From Bin55 sp964511425 (GTDB lineage: Bacteria > Pseudomonadota > Gammaproteobacteria > Pseudomonadales > Azotimanducaceae): a stretch of 23,188 bases of DNA. The stretch lies in assembly GCA_964511425.1 (NCBI GenBank), contig CAZEFI010000029.1:1-23188 (forward strand). The letters run 5' to 3'. The notes beneath the pieces were generated by a model. The model was not told the origin of the DNA and did no database searches. It saw nothing but the letters and a program-made list of their open reading frames with translations. Positions 1-8,877 of the stretch are shown here, piece after piece. Positions within the stretch are counted from its first letter, which is position 1. The number at the start of each line of letters is the position of its first letter. The translations under genes and the position numbers were made by a program.

Positions 1-299
1 GCGGTTTCTACTCCTGGTAGGACAGACAAAGTACGACCAACAAAGTCGTGGAAACCTGGGGTGTCTACGATGGTACAGCATTTGTTGTTGTATTCAAAAC
101 CTAGGAACGTGGGGTTGAACGAATGCTTAGTCGTCTTTTCGCGAGGCGAATAGTCGGAAACGGTTGTACCGGCATCGACACTGCCCTTAGTAGTGGTTAC
201 CTTAGCGACATGAAGCAACGCTTCACTTAAAAGTGTCTTCCCTGCTCCACCCGAGCCGATGAGTGCCACGTTTAAGATTTGGTTGGTTTCGTGATTCAT
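1..299 (-). CDS. EF-G-like translational GTPase, N-terminal part (cut by window edge)
   Basis: The first 99 residues of a ribosome-associated GTPase of the elongation factor G superfamily are visible. The start is ATG at 299, with an AGGA about 7 bases upstream. The P-loop GSGGAGKT lies at residues 15-22, a switch I-like segment SDYSPREK at 48-55, and the G3 motif DTPGFHDF at 79-86, followed by VGRTLSVLPGVETA. Canonical EF-G has DTPGHVDF with a catalytic His. Here that position is Phe and a His sits one place later, as in the EF-G paralogues often called FusA2 or EF-G-like. So I read it as a paralogue rather than the main EF-G, which usually sits with rpsL/rpsG. It lies 87 bases downstream of guaA on the same strand and may be read through from guaBA. 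Its exact cellular role cannot be told from the fragment. Confidence 0.8.
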   Translation of the reverse strand, partial: MNHETNQILNVALIGSGGAGKTLLSEALLHVAKVTTTKGSVDAGTTVSDYSPREKTTKHSFNPTFLGFEYNNKCCTIVDTPGFHDFVGRTLSVLPGVET

Positions 300-386
300 A
301 CTAAGATCCTAATACTCTCAATTGTTTCAAAGATATTTACTAGAACGAGAATTTTAGAAAACTGTCGTTTGCCAATGATGCGACAC

Positions 387-1988
387 TCATTCCCATTCAA
401 TCGTCGCTGGAGGCTTGCTAGTGACATCGTAAACTACTCGTGAAATTCCCGACACTTCATTGACGATACGATTGGATACTTTGCTGATCAATTCATGTGG
501 TAACTTTGCCCACTCAGCGGTCATAAAGTCTACAGTAGTTACCGCACGTAATGCGATAACATAGTCATAGACGCGCTGATCGCCACCTACGCCAACAGAA
601 CGAACCGAAAGAAAGACTGCAAATGCTTGCGCGACGCGGTTATACCATCCGCTTAGCCGGAGTTCCTCTAGGAAAATTGCGTCAGCTGCTTGCAAAATTG
701 GTATAAACTGTCGTCGAAATTCTCCAGGAATACGTACCGCCAGTCCTGGGCCAGGAAATGGATGCCGTTTAATAATCGAAGCTGGTAAACCTAGTTCCTC
801 ACCCAGCGCGCGAACTTCATCCTTAAACAATTCCCGCAAAGGTTCAAGTATCTTGAGCTGCAAACGATCGGGTAGTCCTCCGACATTGTGGTGGCTTTTA
901 ATAACGTGTGACTTTCCAAACTTGCTCGCAGCTGATTCGATGACATCAGGGTAAATCGTACCTTGTGCGAGCCATCGAACACCTTGATGTTTTCTAGCTT
1001 CGTTTTCAAACACATCAATGAAAAGTCTGCCGATGATTTTCCGCTTCACTTCTGGATCAGCTACTCCTTCAAGTGCTTCAAAGAACAGTTGTTTCGCATC
1101 GACTACAGTTAGATTTAATTGGAGCGCATCTGATGAAGTAAATTGATTCACGACATCGTTTACTTCATTCTTACGCAGCAGGCCCGTGTCCACGAAGACA
1201 CATTCCAATTGTTCGCCGATAGCTCTATCGAGTAATGCTGCGGTTACGCACGAATCAACCCCACCCGATAGTGCCAACAACACTTTTTCCGAGCCGACAG
1301 TGGTGTGAATTTCAGTGGTTTTTTCGGACACAATGTGACTTGGTGTCCAAGTAGGTTCACATTCACAAATTTCCACTGCAAATCGACGCAAGATCTCCGC
1401 TCCATGTTTGGTGTGCGTGACCTCGGGATGAAACTGTAATCCAAAAAACTTTCGGTTGGATGCCGTGCAAGCAGCAATGGAACATGTCGATGTTTTTGCA
1501 GAAACAGTGACGCCTGAAGGTAACTCGGTCACTTGATCACCATGGCTCATCCACACTTGAGTGGTTGTACCGATGCCACTAAGCAACGGATCGTTTCCAA
1601 GCAGCACGAGATCCGCGTGTCCAAACTCCCGTTTGGATGAATACTGAGTTTTACCACCCAATTGAGACACCAAAGCTTGCATCCCATAGCAGATTCCTAG
1701 TATTGGTAACTGTGAATCGAGTATCTCGGTATTCACCTTGGGAGCACTGTGTGTTGTAACAGATTCAGGTCCACCTGACAAAACGAACCCTTTAGGAACG
1801 AATTCGTGGCTCGTTAAGCTCCTAAAATCCGCGTCAAACGGGACAATTTCACAATAGACTCCTTGCTCACGGAGCCGCCGCGCGATCAGTTGAGTGTACT
1901 GAGACCCAAAATCAACGACCAGTATCGCATCGTGGTATCGACGAGCAATACTGAATTCATCTCCCGCGTGAGCTAGCTTGGAGCTCAA
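387..1988 (-). CDS. guaA: GMP synthase (glutamine-hydrolysing)
   Basis: Converts XMP, ATP and glutamine to GMP, the last step of guanine nucleotide synthesis in the cytosol. The class I glutamine amidotransferase domain comes first: GGPESV near residue 72, nucleophile Cys100 in GICYGMQ, and His187/Glu189 in FHPEV. The ATP pyrophosphatase P-loop SGGVDS is at 241-246. The C-terminal dimerisation domain ends in the family-typical KPPATIEWE. At 533 residues it is slightly longer than E. coli GuaA (525), because about 14 extra residues precede the conserved VVDFGSQYTQ. The start is TTG at 1988, overlapping the guaB stop in the four bases TTGA, with CAGG just upstream inside guaB. No ATG, GTG or TTG follows before the conserved domain, so this start is well supported. 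It is translationally coupled to guaB. Confidence 0.97.
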   Translation of the reverse strand: MSSKLAHAGDEFSIARRYHDAILVVDFGSQYTQLIARRLREQGVYCEIVPFDADFRSLTSHEFVPKGFVLSGGPESVTTHSAPKVNTEILDSQLPILGICYGMQALVSQLGGKTQYSSKREFGHADLVLLGNDPLLSGIGTTTQVWMSHGDQVTELPSGVTVSAKTSTCSIAACTASNRKFFGLQFHPEVTHTKHGAEILRRFAVEICECEPTWTPSHIVSEKTTEIHTTVGSEKVLLALSGGVDSCVTAALLDRAIGEQLECVFVDTGLLRKNEVNDVVNQFTSSDALQLNLTVVDAKQLFFEALEGVADPEVKRKIIGRLFIDVFENEARKHQGVRWLAQGTIYPDVIESAASKFGKSHVIKSHHNVGGLPDRLQLKILEPLRELFKDEVRALGEELGLPASIIKRHPFPGPGLAVRIPGEFRRQFIPILQAADAIFLEELRLSGWYNRVAQAFAVFLSVRSVGVGGDQRVYDYVIALRAVTTVDFMTAEWAKLPHELISKVSNRIVNEVSGISRVVYDVTSKPPATIEWE

Positions 1989-3457
1989 TACGTACCTGGA
2001 TAGTTTGGTGACTCTTTGGTGATCGTCACGTCGTGAACATGCCCTTCAACAATAGATGCTTCAGTCACCTTTGTAAAGCGAACTTTCTGTTGCATTTCTG
2101 TAATGGTTCGGCATCCAGTATAACCCATTGCGGACCGCAAACCACCAATAAGTTGTCCTATTATCGGACCGACGGGTCCTCGGTAGGGGACTCGTCCTTC
2201 AACACCCTCTGGGACTAACTTACCAATTTCCTTAGTTTCATCTTGAAAATATCGATCCCGAGATCCATGGCGGTCATGCATTGCACCTACTGAACCCATA
2301 CCACGATAGTTTTTGTATGTCCGCCCTTGAAACAGTTCGACCTCGCCAGGACTTTCGTCGGTTCCGGCAAACAAGGAACCAATCATCACACCCGACGCAC
2401 CCGCTGCAATCGCTTTGGCGATATCGCCCGAATACCGAATACCACCATCTGCAATTACCGGCACCTCTTCCGACTTCGCGACTTCAGAAACTTCGTTGAT
2501 AGCAGACACTTGCGGAACGCCCACTCCACTGACTATTCTCGTTGTGCAGATACTACCCGGGCCAATGCCTACTTTAACAGCATCGGCACCAGCATCGATG
2601 ATTTCTTGCGCACCTTCAGCAGTCGCAACATTACCTCCAATCACCTGAATTTGTGGAAAGGACTGTTTTATCCAACGAATACGTTCCAAAACACTACGAG
2701 AGTGACCATGTGCAGTGTCGACGACGATCACATCTACTTCGGCGTCAATAAGTGCTGATACACGCTCATCGGTATCGACGCTGGTACCTACTGAAGCACC
2801 TACCCGTAGTCGCCCTTGCGCGTCTTTACAAGCATTTGGATAAGCTTTGGCTTTTTCGATATCTTTCACGGTTACCATCCCTGTTAACCGATACTCGTCA
2901 TCAATCAAAAGCACCTTTTCGATACGGTGCTCATGCAGCAGTTTTGTGATCTCAGAAAAAGACGCTGACTCTGCCGCCGTGATCAATCGAGACTTCGGCG
3001 TCATAACGTCAGATACTAGTGCACCCAAGTTTTCTTGAAATCGAATATCACGATGGGTAACAATGCCAACTAAATCGGTTTTACTGACCACCGGAACACC
3101 CGATATATTGTGCGTGTTCGTAAGGTTCAAGAGTTCTTGAATTGTCGCATTCGGTGTGATTGTTATTGGATTCCGGATGATTCCAGCTTCAAATTTCTTG
3201 ACTTGCTGAACGTTCCGCGCCTGAGCTTCTATGGACATATTCTTGTGGACGATGCCAATACCGCCTTCTTGCGCTAACGCTATTCCTAGGCGCGATTCTG
3301 TGACTGTGTCCATCGCAGAAGAAATCAAGGGAATGTTCAAACGAATATCGCGACTGAGCTGAGAGTCGGTAGCAACGTCGGTGGGGAGTACGTCAGAATA
3401 CGCGGGGCGAAGAAGCACATCATCGAAGGTATAAGCTTCTTGGGTAACTGTTACCAA
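1985..3457 (-). CDS. guaB: Inosine-5'-monophosphate dehydrogenase
   Basis: Oxidises IMP to XMP with NAD, the committed step to guanine nucleotides, as a cytosolic tetramer. Its 490 residues match the family (488 in E. coli). The start of the barrel is TFDDVLLRPAYS at residues 10-21. Paired CBS domains span roughly 95-205. The catalytic loop GPGSICTTRIVSG carries Cys304, and the flap DRYFQ follows later. The start is TTG at 3457, chosen because an AAGGAG lies 6 bases upstream and the N-terminus aligns with other GuaB proteins. This Shine-Dalgarno sits in the loop of a perfect hairpin (see the regulatory feature). It is the first gene of a guaB-guaA unit and is divergent from xseA, as in E. coli. 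Confidence 0.97.
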   Translation of the reverse strand: MVTVTQEAYTFDDVLLRPAYSDVLPTDVATDSQLSRDIRLNIPLISSAMDTVTESRLGIALAQEGGIGIVHKNMSIEAQARNVQQVKKFEAGIIRNPITITPNATIQELLNLTNTHNISGVPVVSKTDLVGIVTHRDIRFQENLGALVSDVMTPKSRLITAAESASFSEITKLLHEHRIEKVLLIDDEYRLTGMVTVKDIEKAKAYPNACKDAQGRLRVGASVGTSVDTDERVSALIDAEVDVIVVDTAHGHSRSVLERIRWIKQSFPQIQVIGGNVATAEGAQEIIDAGADAVKVGIGPGSICTTRIVSGVGVPQVSAINEVSEVAKSEEVPVIADGGIRYSGDIAKAIAAGASGVMIGSLFAGTDESPGEVELFQGRTYKNYRGMGSVGAMHDRHGSRDRYFQDETKEIGKLVPEGVEGRVPYRGPVGPIIGQLIGGLRSAMGYTGCRTITEMQQKVRFTKVTEASIVEGHVHDVTITKESPNYPGTY

Positions 3458-3476
3458 TCTTTGCTCCTTGCAAAGA
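3443..3476 (-). promoter_or_regulatory. Structured translation initiation region of guaB
   Basis: On the guaB mRNA strand, a 7-base-pair stem (UCUUUGC with GCAAAGA, positions 3476-3470 and 3464-3458) closes a 5-base loop AAGGA, the core of the Shine-Dalgarno. The next base is the UUG start at 3457. The start codon is followed by a second palindrome, GGTAAC-A-GTTACC (3443-3455), which includes the last base of the start codon. The base pairing is seen directly; a regulatory role is inferred. Confidence 0.5.
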
Positions 3477-3641
3477 AGAAATTTTATTTATCGAACTGCT
3501 GGAAGTTCTAATCGTCAGGACCACTCAGAAAATATTTCGTGCAGCACTATCACGGTTAATTTCAAGGGACGGAGGAGCAGAAACTGATTACCGCTAGAAT
3601 CTGTACCACGCGTCATATTTCCGAAATTTACTCAAAACCAC

Positions 3642-5258
3642 TTGTCCGAATATCTGTCACCCAATTTAGGCTTAAATGAGCGAGTTTTGACGGTGAGCCA
3701 ACTCAACGCTCAGGTCAAGAAACTACTGAACAACGCTTTTCCATTGGTAGTCGTTGAAGGGGAAATCTCTGGGTTGCACCACCATCGTTCGTCCGGTCAT
3801 TACTACTTCAACCTTAAGGATGAACGCGCGATTCTCAGGTGTGTCATGTTCGCTGGAAACGCTTCGCGATTATCTTTTCAACCAAAAGACGGTTTAAAGG
3901 TACTTGTACGAACTGAGATCTCTCTATACGAACGGGATGGCAGATACCAAGCAGTCGTTCAACACATGGAGCCACATGGGGAGGGAGAGCTTCGGTTAGC
4001 TATAGAGAGACTCCGAGCGAAGCTTCAGGCAAAGGGATGGTTCGAAAACGAACTAAAAAAACCGTTACCAGCCTTTCCCAAACATATCGTAATTGTCAGT
4101 TCGCCTAAAGGTGCAGCTACACGAGATGTATATGTCAATATATGGAGACGATATCCACCAGTGAAACTTTCGCTTCAACCGGCCTCTGTGCAAGGTCAAC
4201 TCGCCGAAAGCGAAATCTGTCAGGCGATCGCGAAGATTCATCGTCTTGAAGTTCCACCCGATTTTGTAATCTTAACTCGTGGGGGTGGATCACTTGAAGA
4301 TTTAGCAGCGTTCAATTCTGAACAGGTCGCAGTAGCAATACATGAAAGTGAAATTCCCATTGTTTCAGCGGTCGGTCACGACGTTGACTTTACTATCGCG
4401 GATTTTGTTGCAGACCTTCGTGCACCGACTCCTTCTACCGCGGCTGAATTAGTCACGCCAGACGGACAAGAGCTTTGGATTCGGTTCGACGAATTTGTTA
4501 TGAACTTTGATAGAAGCGTTCATACCGTAATTGATAGGCTCAAAACGAACACATCCCATGTTCAATTTCGACTAAGAAATCCTCGTCGAGACATAGCAAA
4601 CAACCAGCAACTTCTTTCAGACCGAATCAAAGACCTTAAGCGAACTCAATCTCAACAATTGACTCAACGAACGTCTCGTATAACGCATCTGCGACGCGTC
4701 CTTAGTCAAGTACAACCAAGCACTAAATTGCAGCACAATGGTACGAGGATACGGAATGCACAAGTGCAGATTGTTAAGTCCGCAAATGCTCTGAACAAGG
4801 AAAACAGCACTCGCGTCGATCGCGCAACAGAGAAACTAGTACAACTTAATGCACACTGGCGGGAGAGAACTAATACGAAACTACACAACGTCAATCGCGC
4901 GTTGATTCAAGTTCGACCAGTACAGAAAATTAAGCATCTCAGAACACGAACCGAAAACACAACATCAATACTGGGTGTCCGCGCGTCCGAGAAAACCGTC
5001 CACGCACGGAGCAACGTAGAAAGTGTAATTAAAAATCTTGACGCTGTAAGTCCTCTAGCGGTACTGCAACGGGGATACGCTGTAGTCACTAAACCGGTCG
5101 AAGGGACATACTTTGGTGCGATCGCCAAGGGTGTGGACGACGTGCAACCAGGTGAAGGCATCCAGACCCATGTGTCGGATGGTACGATCTACTCAAGGGT
5201 CACTAGCGCAACGAAAAGAAATCATACTGAGACCAACGAACCAGAAACCAACAAATAG
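3642..5258 (+). CDS. xseA: Exodeoxyribonuclease VII large subunit
   Basis: Catalytic subunit of exonuclease VII, which degrades single-stranded DNA from both ends together with XseB (not in this window). An N-terminal OB-fold runs from about residue 16 (VLTVSQLNAQVKKLL) through GHYYFNLKD. The nuclease domain has VIVSSPKGAATRDV, TRGGGSLEDLAAFN and VGHDVDFTIADFVADLRAPTPS, all hallmark segments. The C-terminal half is a long basic helical region ending in the conserved SPLAVLQRGYAVV. At 538 residues it is about 80 longer than E. coli XseA (456), with the extra length in the helical region. The start is uncertain: TTG at 3642 is the first start codon in the open frame but has no clear Shine-Dalgarno, and TTG or GTG at residues 16-18 are alternatives. 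It is divergent from guaB and likely shares the 184-base promoter region. Confidence 0.95.
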   Translation: MSEYLSPNLGLNERVLTVSQLNAQVKKLLNNAFPLVVVEGEISGLHHHRSSGHYYFNLKDERAILRCVMFAGNASRLSFQPKDGLKVLVRTEISLYERDGRYQAVVQHMEPHGEGELRLAIERLRAKLQAKGWFENELKKPLPAFPKHIVIVSSPKGAATRDVYVNIWRRYPPVKLSLQPASVQGQLAESEICQAIAKIHRLEVPPDFVILTRGGGSLEDLAAFNSEQVAVAIHESEIPIVSAVGHDVDFTIADFVADLRAPTPSTAAELVTPDGQELWIRFDEFVMNFDRSVHTVIDRLKTNTSHVQFRLRNPRRDIANNQQLLSDRIKDLKRTQSQQLTQRTSRITHLRRVLSQVQPSTKLQHNGTRIRNAQVQIVKSANALNKENSTRVDRATEKLVQLNAHWRERTNTKLHNVNRALIQVRPVQKIKHLRTRTENTTSILGVRASEKTVHARSNVESVIKNLDAVSPLAVLQRGYAVVTKPVEGTYFGAIAKGVDDVQPGEGIQTHVSDGTIYSRVTSATKRNHTETNEPETNK

Positions 5259-5373
5259 GAGCTGAGGTTCAGCGTCAAAGCCAAGACCATTTTGAATCCG
5301 TGCAATCTATTTCGATTCGAGTTAGAATGTAATCTTGATACTGCATTGAGCACTCGCTAGACAGGAGTCCATC

Positions 5374-6225
5374 ATGTTTTCTACCACTAAGTTACCCGCT
5401 CTTTTCTTGTTGATCCCAGTCCTTTTGTCTACCCCTCAAGTCTTCGCTGAACATACTGGATTTAATGGTGGAGTGGTAGCAGTGAAATTACCCGTTAATG
5501 CGCTAAGAGCGGAATTTAATAAAGAGAACCAGCTCATCATTGAGAATCACGCAATTGTTGCGATCCCATTTGAAGCAGAAGCGACTAACCACAAAGTTAT
5601 CGTTTATTTGAATGATGGTTCTTTCCACACAATCGACGTTGACGTTCAATCAAAAGAATATGAAGAACAACACATAACCATCGATAACCGAGATTTGGTG
5701 ACGCCGCCCCCGGAAACCATAAAGAGACGCCAAGAAGAAGCTGCAATGATGCGCAAGGCATACGCGCGACGTTCCGCTGTGGTTCAAGACATTTCGCCGA
5801 TTGTACTCCCCGTGGAAGGTATCGTCACCGGTGTCTTCGGCACGAAACGTTTCTACAACGGCGAGGAACGAAGTTACCATACCGGCGTCGACTACGCCGC
5901 TCCAAAGGGTACTCCAATTTCAGCTCCTGCACCCGGAACTGTAGTGGTCACCCACGACATGTACTTTAACGGGAAAACGGTTGTGATCGATCACGGTTCA
6001 GGATTCATTTCGGTAATGTGCCACCTGGACCGCATCGATGTGGAAACAGATTCGAAAGTCAAACGAGGAGATGTCATCGGCACCGTTGGTTCCACTGGCC
6101 GTTCCACAGGACCACATTTACATTGGACGATTAGCTTGCAAGGTACCAAGATCGATCCCGTAATGTTCATGGAAGTTGTCAACGGGCTCGAAGGTCAAAC
6201 AAACGAAAAACATTCGCTGCCCTAA
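5374..6225 (+). CDS. Secreted M23-family metallopeptidase (peptidoglycan endopeptidase-like)
   Basis: A predicted periplasmic zinc peptidase acting on cell-wall peptide cross-links. A signal peptide is visible (hydrophobic core at residues 8-19, probable cleavage after VFA at 25). A beta-rich N-terminal region spans about 30-110 and a charged helical linker about 113-135. The LytM/M23 core follows: zinc ligands His169 and Asp173 in HTGVD, His217 in CHLD, and His248/His250 in HLHW. All expected catalytic residues are present, so it should be active rather than an EnvC/NlpD-type activator. The 283-residue length fits single-domain M23 proteins. ATG at 5374 follows AGGAG at 7 bases. It is probably transcribed with or shortly after xseA (115-base gap). 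It ends one base from the oppositely oriented der stop. The substrate is inferred from the family only. Confidence 0.9.
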   Translation: MFSTTKLPALFLLIPVLLSTPQVFAEHTGFNGGVVAVKLPVNALRAEFNKENQLIIENHAIVAIPFEAEATNHKVIVYLNDGSFHTIDVDVQSKEYEEQHITIDNRDLVTPPPETIKRRQEEAAMMRKAYARRSAVVQDISPIVLPVEGIVTGVFGTKRFYNGEERSYHTGVDYAAPKGTPISAPAPGTVVVTHDMYFNGKTVVIDHGSGFISVMCHLDRIDVETDSKVKRGDVIGTVGSTGRSTGPHLHWTISLQGTKIDPVMFMEVVNGLEGQTNEKHSLP

Positions 6226-6226
6226 C

Positions 6227-7636
6227 TCATCGACTTTTGCGATGCTGTATCAATCGCGCACGACGTTTCTTCTGTCGAGAAGTGAGTTCATTTTTTCGCC
6301 CCGAAAATGGATTAACTGACTTTTTGAAATGAATCACAACCGGCCATCCAGCTAAATTGAGTCTACGTCGAAACTCATTTGCCAAATACCTGACATAACT
6401 TGTCGACAAGCGATCCGTCTGATTTCCGTGAATCAATATCGTTGGCGGTCTAGACGCTATTTTGTGAGCGTACCGAAGTCGAATCAATCGCCGCTGTTCC
6501 ACTGGTGGTGGATGTGCGTTCGTTATCTGTTCCAAAATCGCGTTCAACTCGTGGGTAGAAATTTCAAAAGCACCAGCTTCATGAAGTACTTTTACTAGTC
6601 CAAACAACGGTGCGATACCAGTTCTGTTGAGTGCAGAAACATATTTGACAGATATCCAATCTGCAAAACGAATTTTCCTTCTGATTTGCTCTCGACACTT
6701 CGATCGAGTGGATGAGTCAAGTTGGTCCCACTTGTTCGCAACGAGAATTACAGCCGTTCCCGCATCAATGGCATAGTCAATTAAGTGCAAATCTTGATCT
6801 ACCAATCCTTCCGATGCGTCAATCACCAATAGCGCGACATGACAATAGCGTAATGCTTCTAGTGCTTTCACGATAGAGAATTTTTCTACGACGTCTGTAG
6901 TTCTACCCTTCCGACGGATCCCAGCTGTATCCACAAAGTCAAAGGTGTGACCGTCCTTTTCAATGCTTACACGTACGGCGTCTCGAGTGGTTCCAGGTTC
7001 ATCGAATACCACACATCGATTGTCCTCGGCTAAGGCGTTGACTAAGCTTGATTTCCCAACGTTTGGACGACCGATAACAGCAATTGGAATGCTATCCGTA
7101 GCGACCTCGGACGTTATAGGTGTGCGTTTGGGAAGTCGAGATACCAGCACCTCAACGAGCTGCTGTATGCCATGCCCGTTGGTCGCAGAAATTGGAAGTA
7201 ACGAGGCGAATCCAAGCTGTGAAAACTCACTGACGCTAAATTCGGTACCGTCCGAGATTCCATCAATCTTATTGACTGCGAGTAGTACTTCAGTATCGGA
7301 CTTTCTTAGCTCGTCTGCAATTTCAATATCGACTGGAGTGAGGTTTTCACGTGCATTGACGACAAAGACAACTAAGTCCGCGTCCTCAATCGCGAGCATG
7401 ACTTGGTCGTCAATGCTTGCTGAAATGGTCAGGTTGTCATGCAAACCGCCTGTATCGACCAACGTCACATCGGCTTCAGAAATTCCCCGCGCGCGACCAT
7501 AGAGTCGATCTCTCGTTAAACCAGGTCGGTCTAAGACAAGTGCGTCGCGATTCCTACACAGTCGGTTAAAGAGTGTAGATTTGCCGACGTTGGGACGACC
7601 GACAAGTGCGACCACACCACCGCGAGGAGTGGTCAT
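6227..7636 (-). CDS. der: Ribosome biogenesis GTPase Der (EngA)
   Basis: A tandem-GTPase factor needed for 50S ribosomal subunit maturation, in the cytosol. The first G domain has GRPNVGKST at about residues 13-21, DTGG at 61-64 and NKID. The second G domain repeats GRPNVGKSS, then DTAGIRRKG and NKWD. A C-terminal KH-like domain follows (THELNAILEQ, then PPTILIHGNQ, YLANEFRR), ending in a very basic tail. The 469 residues fit the family. ATG at 7636 overlaps the bamB stop as ATGA, so translation is coupled to bamB. It is the last gene of the rodZ-hisS-yfgM-bamB-der series. The bamB-der order is a standard gammaproteobacterial arrangement. No terminator hairpin is obvious before the convergent peptidase gene. 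Confidence 0.97.
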   Translation of the reverse strand: MTTPRGGVVALVGRPNVGKSTLFNRLCRNRDALVLDRPGLTRDRLYGRARGISEADVTLVDTGGLHDNLTISASIDDQVMLAIEDADLVVFVVNARENLTPVDIEIADELRKSDTEVLLAVNKIDGISDGTEFSVSEFSQLGFASLLPISATNGHGIQQLVEVLVSRLPKRTPITSEVATDSIPIAVIGRPNVGKSSLVNALAEDNRCVVFDEPGTTRDAVRVSIEKDGHTFDFVDTAGIRRKGRTTDVVEKFSIVKALEALRYCHVALLVIDASEGLVDQDLHLIDYAIDAGTAVILVANKWDQLDSSTRSKCREQIRRKIRFADWISVKYVSALNRTGIAPLFGLVKVLHEAGAFEISTHELNAILEQITNAHPPPVEQRRLIRLRYAHKIASRPPTILIHGNQTDRLSTSYVRYLANEFRRRLNLAGWPVVIHFKKSVNPFSGRKNELTSRQKKRRARLIQHRKSR

Positions 7637-8853
7637 TCAACGCGCGAAATCCTAAGTGCTTCCAATTTCCCTCTATTACTGAGTGCATAGAAAATACCGT
7701 CCGCTTCCACCAGAGGTGAGCGAATCGAAGAACCAACTTTGTATCGACCCAAATGCCGGCCATCGCTTTGTGCGATAACATGAAGGAAACCATCGGCATC
7801 ACCGAGCACGATGTAATTGTGATAGGCAAGTGGATCTGTAAGGATACGATTTTCAAACGAATCCTGCTTCCATGCTTCATTACCTGTTTGCTGTTGTGCA
7901 GCAACGATAACATCATCGTCTCGTACAACAAATACTAAATCTAACCCCTCTGCGAGTGCATGGAAGGAAGGATCTGGTTTCTCCCAAAGCATGAAACCAT
8001 CGCTGCGGCGACGTGCTTGAAGCGCACCTTGATGGTTCACAGCGTACACAATTTGACCAAGCACTAAGGGTCGGCCGTCTACGTCGTTAATCCTTTCAAG
8101 CTCCGACGTCCCTTCTGGGATTGTTAATCGTTGTTGCCAAAGAGTCGACCCGCTTTCTAATTCAACCGCTGCGAGCGTCCCATTCGCAAAACCTGCATAT
8201 GCAAACCCAGCACTGAGTACCGGATAGGCCGTTCCTCGTAGGGAAACCGCCGGATCCTGTGTATTGAAGACCCATCTCGACTCTCCTGTCTCGGTTTCGA
8301 GTGCATACATCTTACCGTCCGCTGTCTGCACGACGACGACTCCGAATTCTGCTACCGCAGGTGCTAGAATCTCACTACTCAACGTCTCGCGCCAAAGTTC
8401 AGTACCATCACCTATGTCTAGCGCAATGAGTTCACCGCGAACGGTACCGACAAAAACTTTGCCCGCGCCAACTCCAATACCACCCGAAACGAACGATGGA
8501 TCGCTTCGGTTTGAAACATCGAGCCAACTTTTGCGATCTGGGTTCCCAACAACCTTCCGCCAAAGAACTTTCCCGCTAAAACGATCTAAAGCAAGTACCA
8601 ATCCGTAGGCGTCCGCAACAAATAGCCGATCAGCGACAATCGCTGGTGTTAATTCAACATACTTTCGACCGAGTCCCTTTCCGATCGTTTTTGACCAGAC
8701 GCGTTCCACAACGATCTCTGGAGTGAAGTCGACGAGAGGTGCTGGGTCGTTCGATTCTCGAGCTTCGTCAGCACTCTTGCTGCGAAACATGCTACAACTA
8801 CTCACCAACGTGAGCATTAGGACAAAACAAATAAGGTGTTTGAACTTGATCAT
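7633..8853 (-). CDS. bamB: Outer membrane assembly lipoprotein BamB
   Basis: A lipoprotein subunit of the BAM complex, which inserts beta-barrel proteins into the outer membrane. The N-terminal signal ends in a lipobox LVSSC with the lipidated Cys at residue 20. The rest is an eight-bladed PQQ-like beta-propeller with repeated blade motifs such as ALDRFSGKVLWRK, ALDIGDGTELWRE, ALETETGESRWVF and AVELESGSTLWQQ. The 406 residues compare with 392 in E. coli. ATG at 8853 lies about 24 bases after yfgM, with AGGA upstream. It overlaps der by 4 bases. Presence of BamB and YfgM together implies a diderm envelope. Confidence 0.95.
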   Translation of the reverse strand: MIKFKHLICFVLMLTLVSSCSMFRSKSADEARESNDPAPLVDFTPEIVVERVWSKTIGKGLGRKYVELTPAIVADRLFVADAYGLVLALDRFSGKVLWRKVVGNPDRKSWLDVSNRSDPSFVSGGIGVGAGKVFVGTVRGELIALDIGDGTELWRETLSSEILAPAVAEFGVVVVQTADGKMYALETETGESRWVFNTQDPAVSLRGTAYPVLSAGFAYAGFANGTLAAVELESGSTLWQQRLTIPEGTSELERINDVDGRPLVLGQIVYAVNHQGALQARRRSDGFMLWEKPDPSFHALAEGLDLVFVVRDDDVIVAAQQQTGNEAWKQDSFENRILTDPLAYHNYIVLGDADGFLHVIAQSDGRHLGRYKVGSSIRSPLVEADGIFYALSNRGKLEALRISRVE

Positions 8854-8877
8854 AAGAGTTTTATTCCTGTCTTAACG

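Noticed and set aside
2327..2758. A 143-codon plus-strand open frame opposite guaB
   Set aside because: Antisense to the conserved IMP dehydrogenase core, with no recognisable domain.
6963..7502. A 179-codon open frame on the plus strand opposite der
   Set aside because: It lies wholly antisense to a strongly conserved GTPase gene, is Ser/Thr-rich as mirror frames often are, and shows no family motif.
7566..7931. A 121-codon minus-strand frame overlapping bamB and der
   Set aside because: Out-of-frame shadow of two well-supported genes joined by an ATGA overlap.
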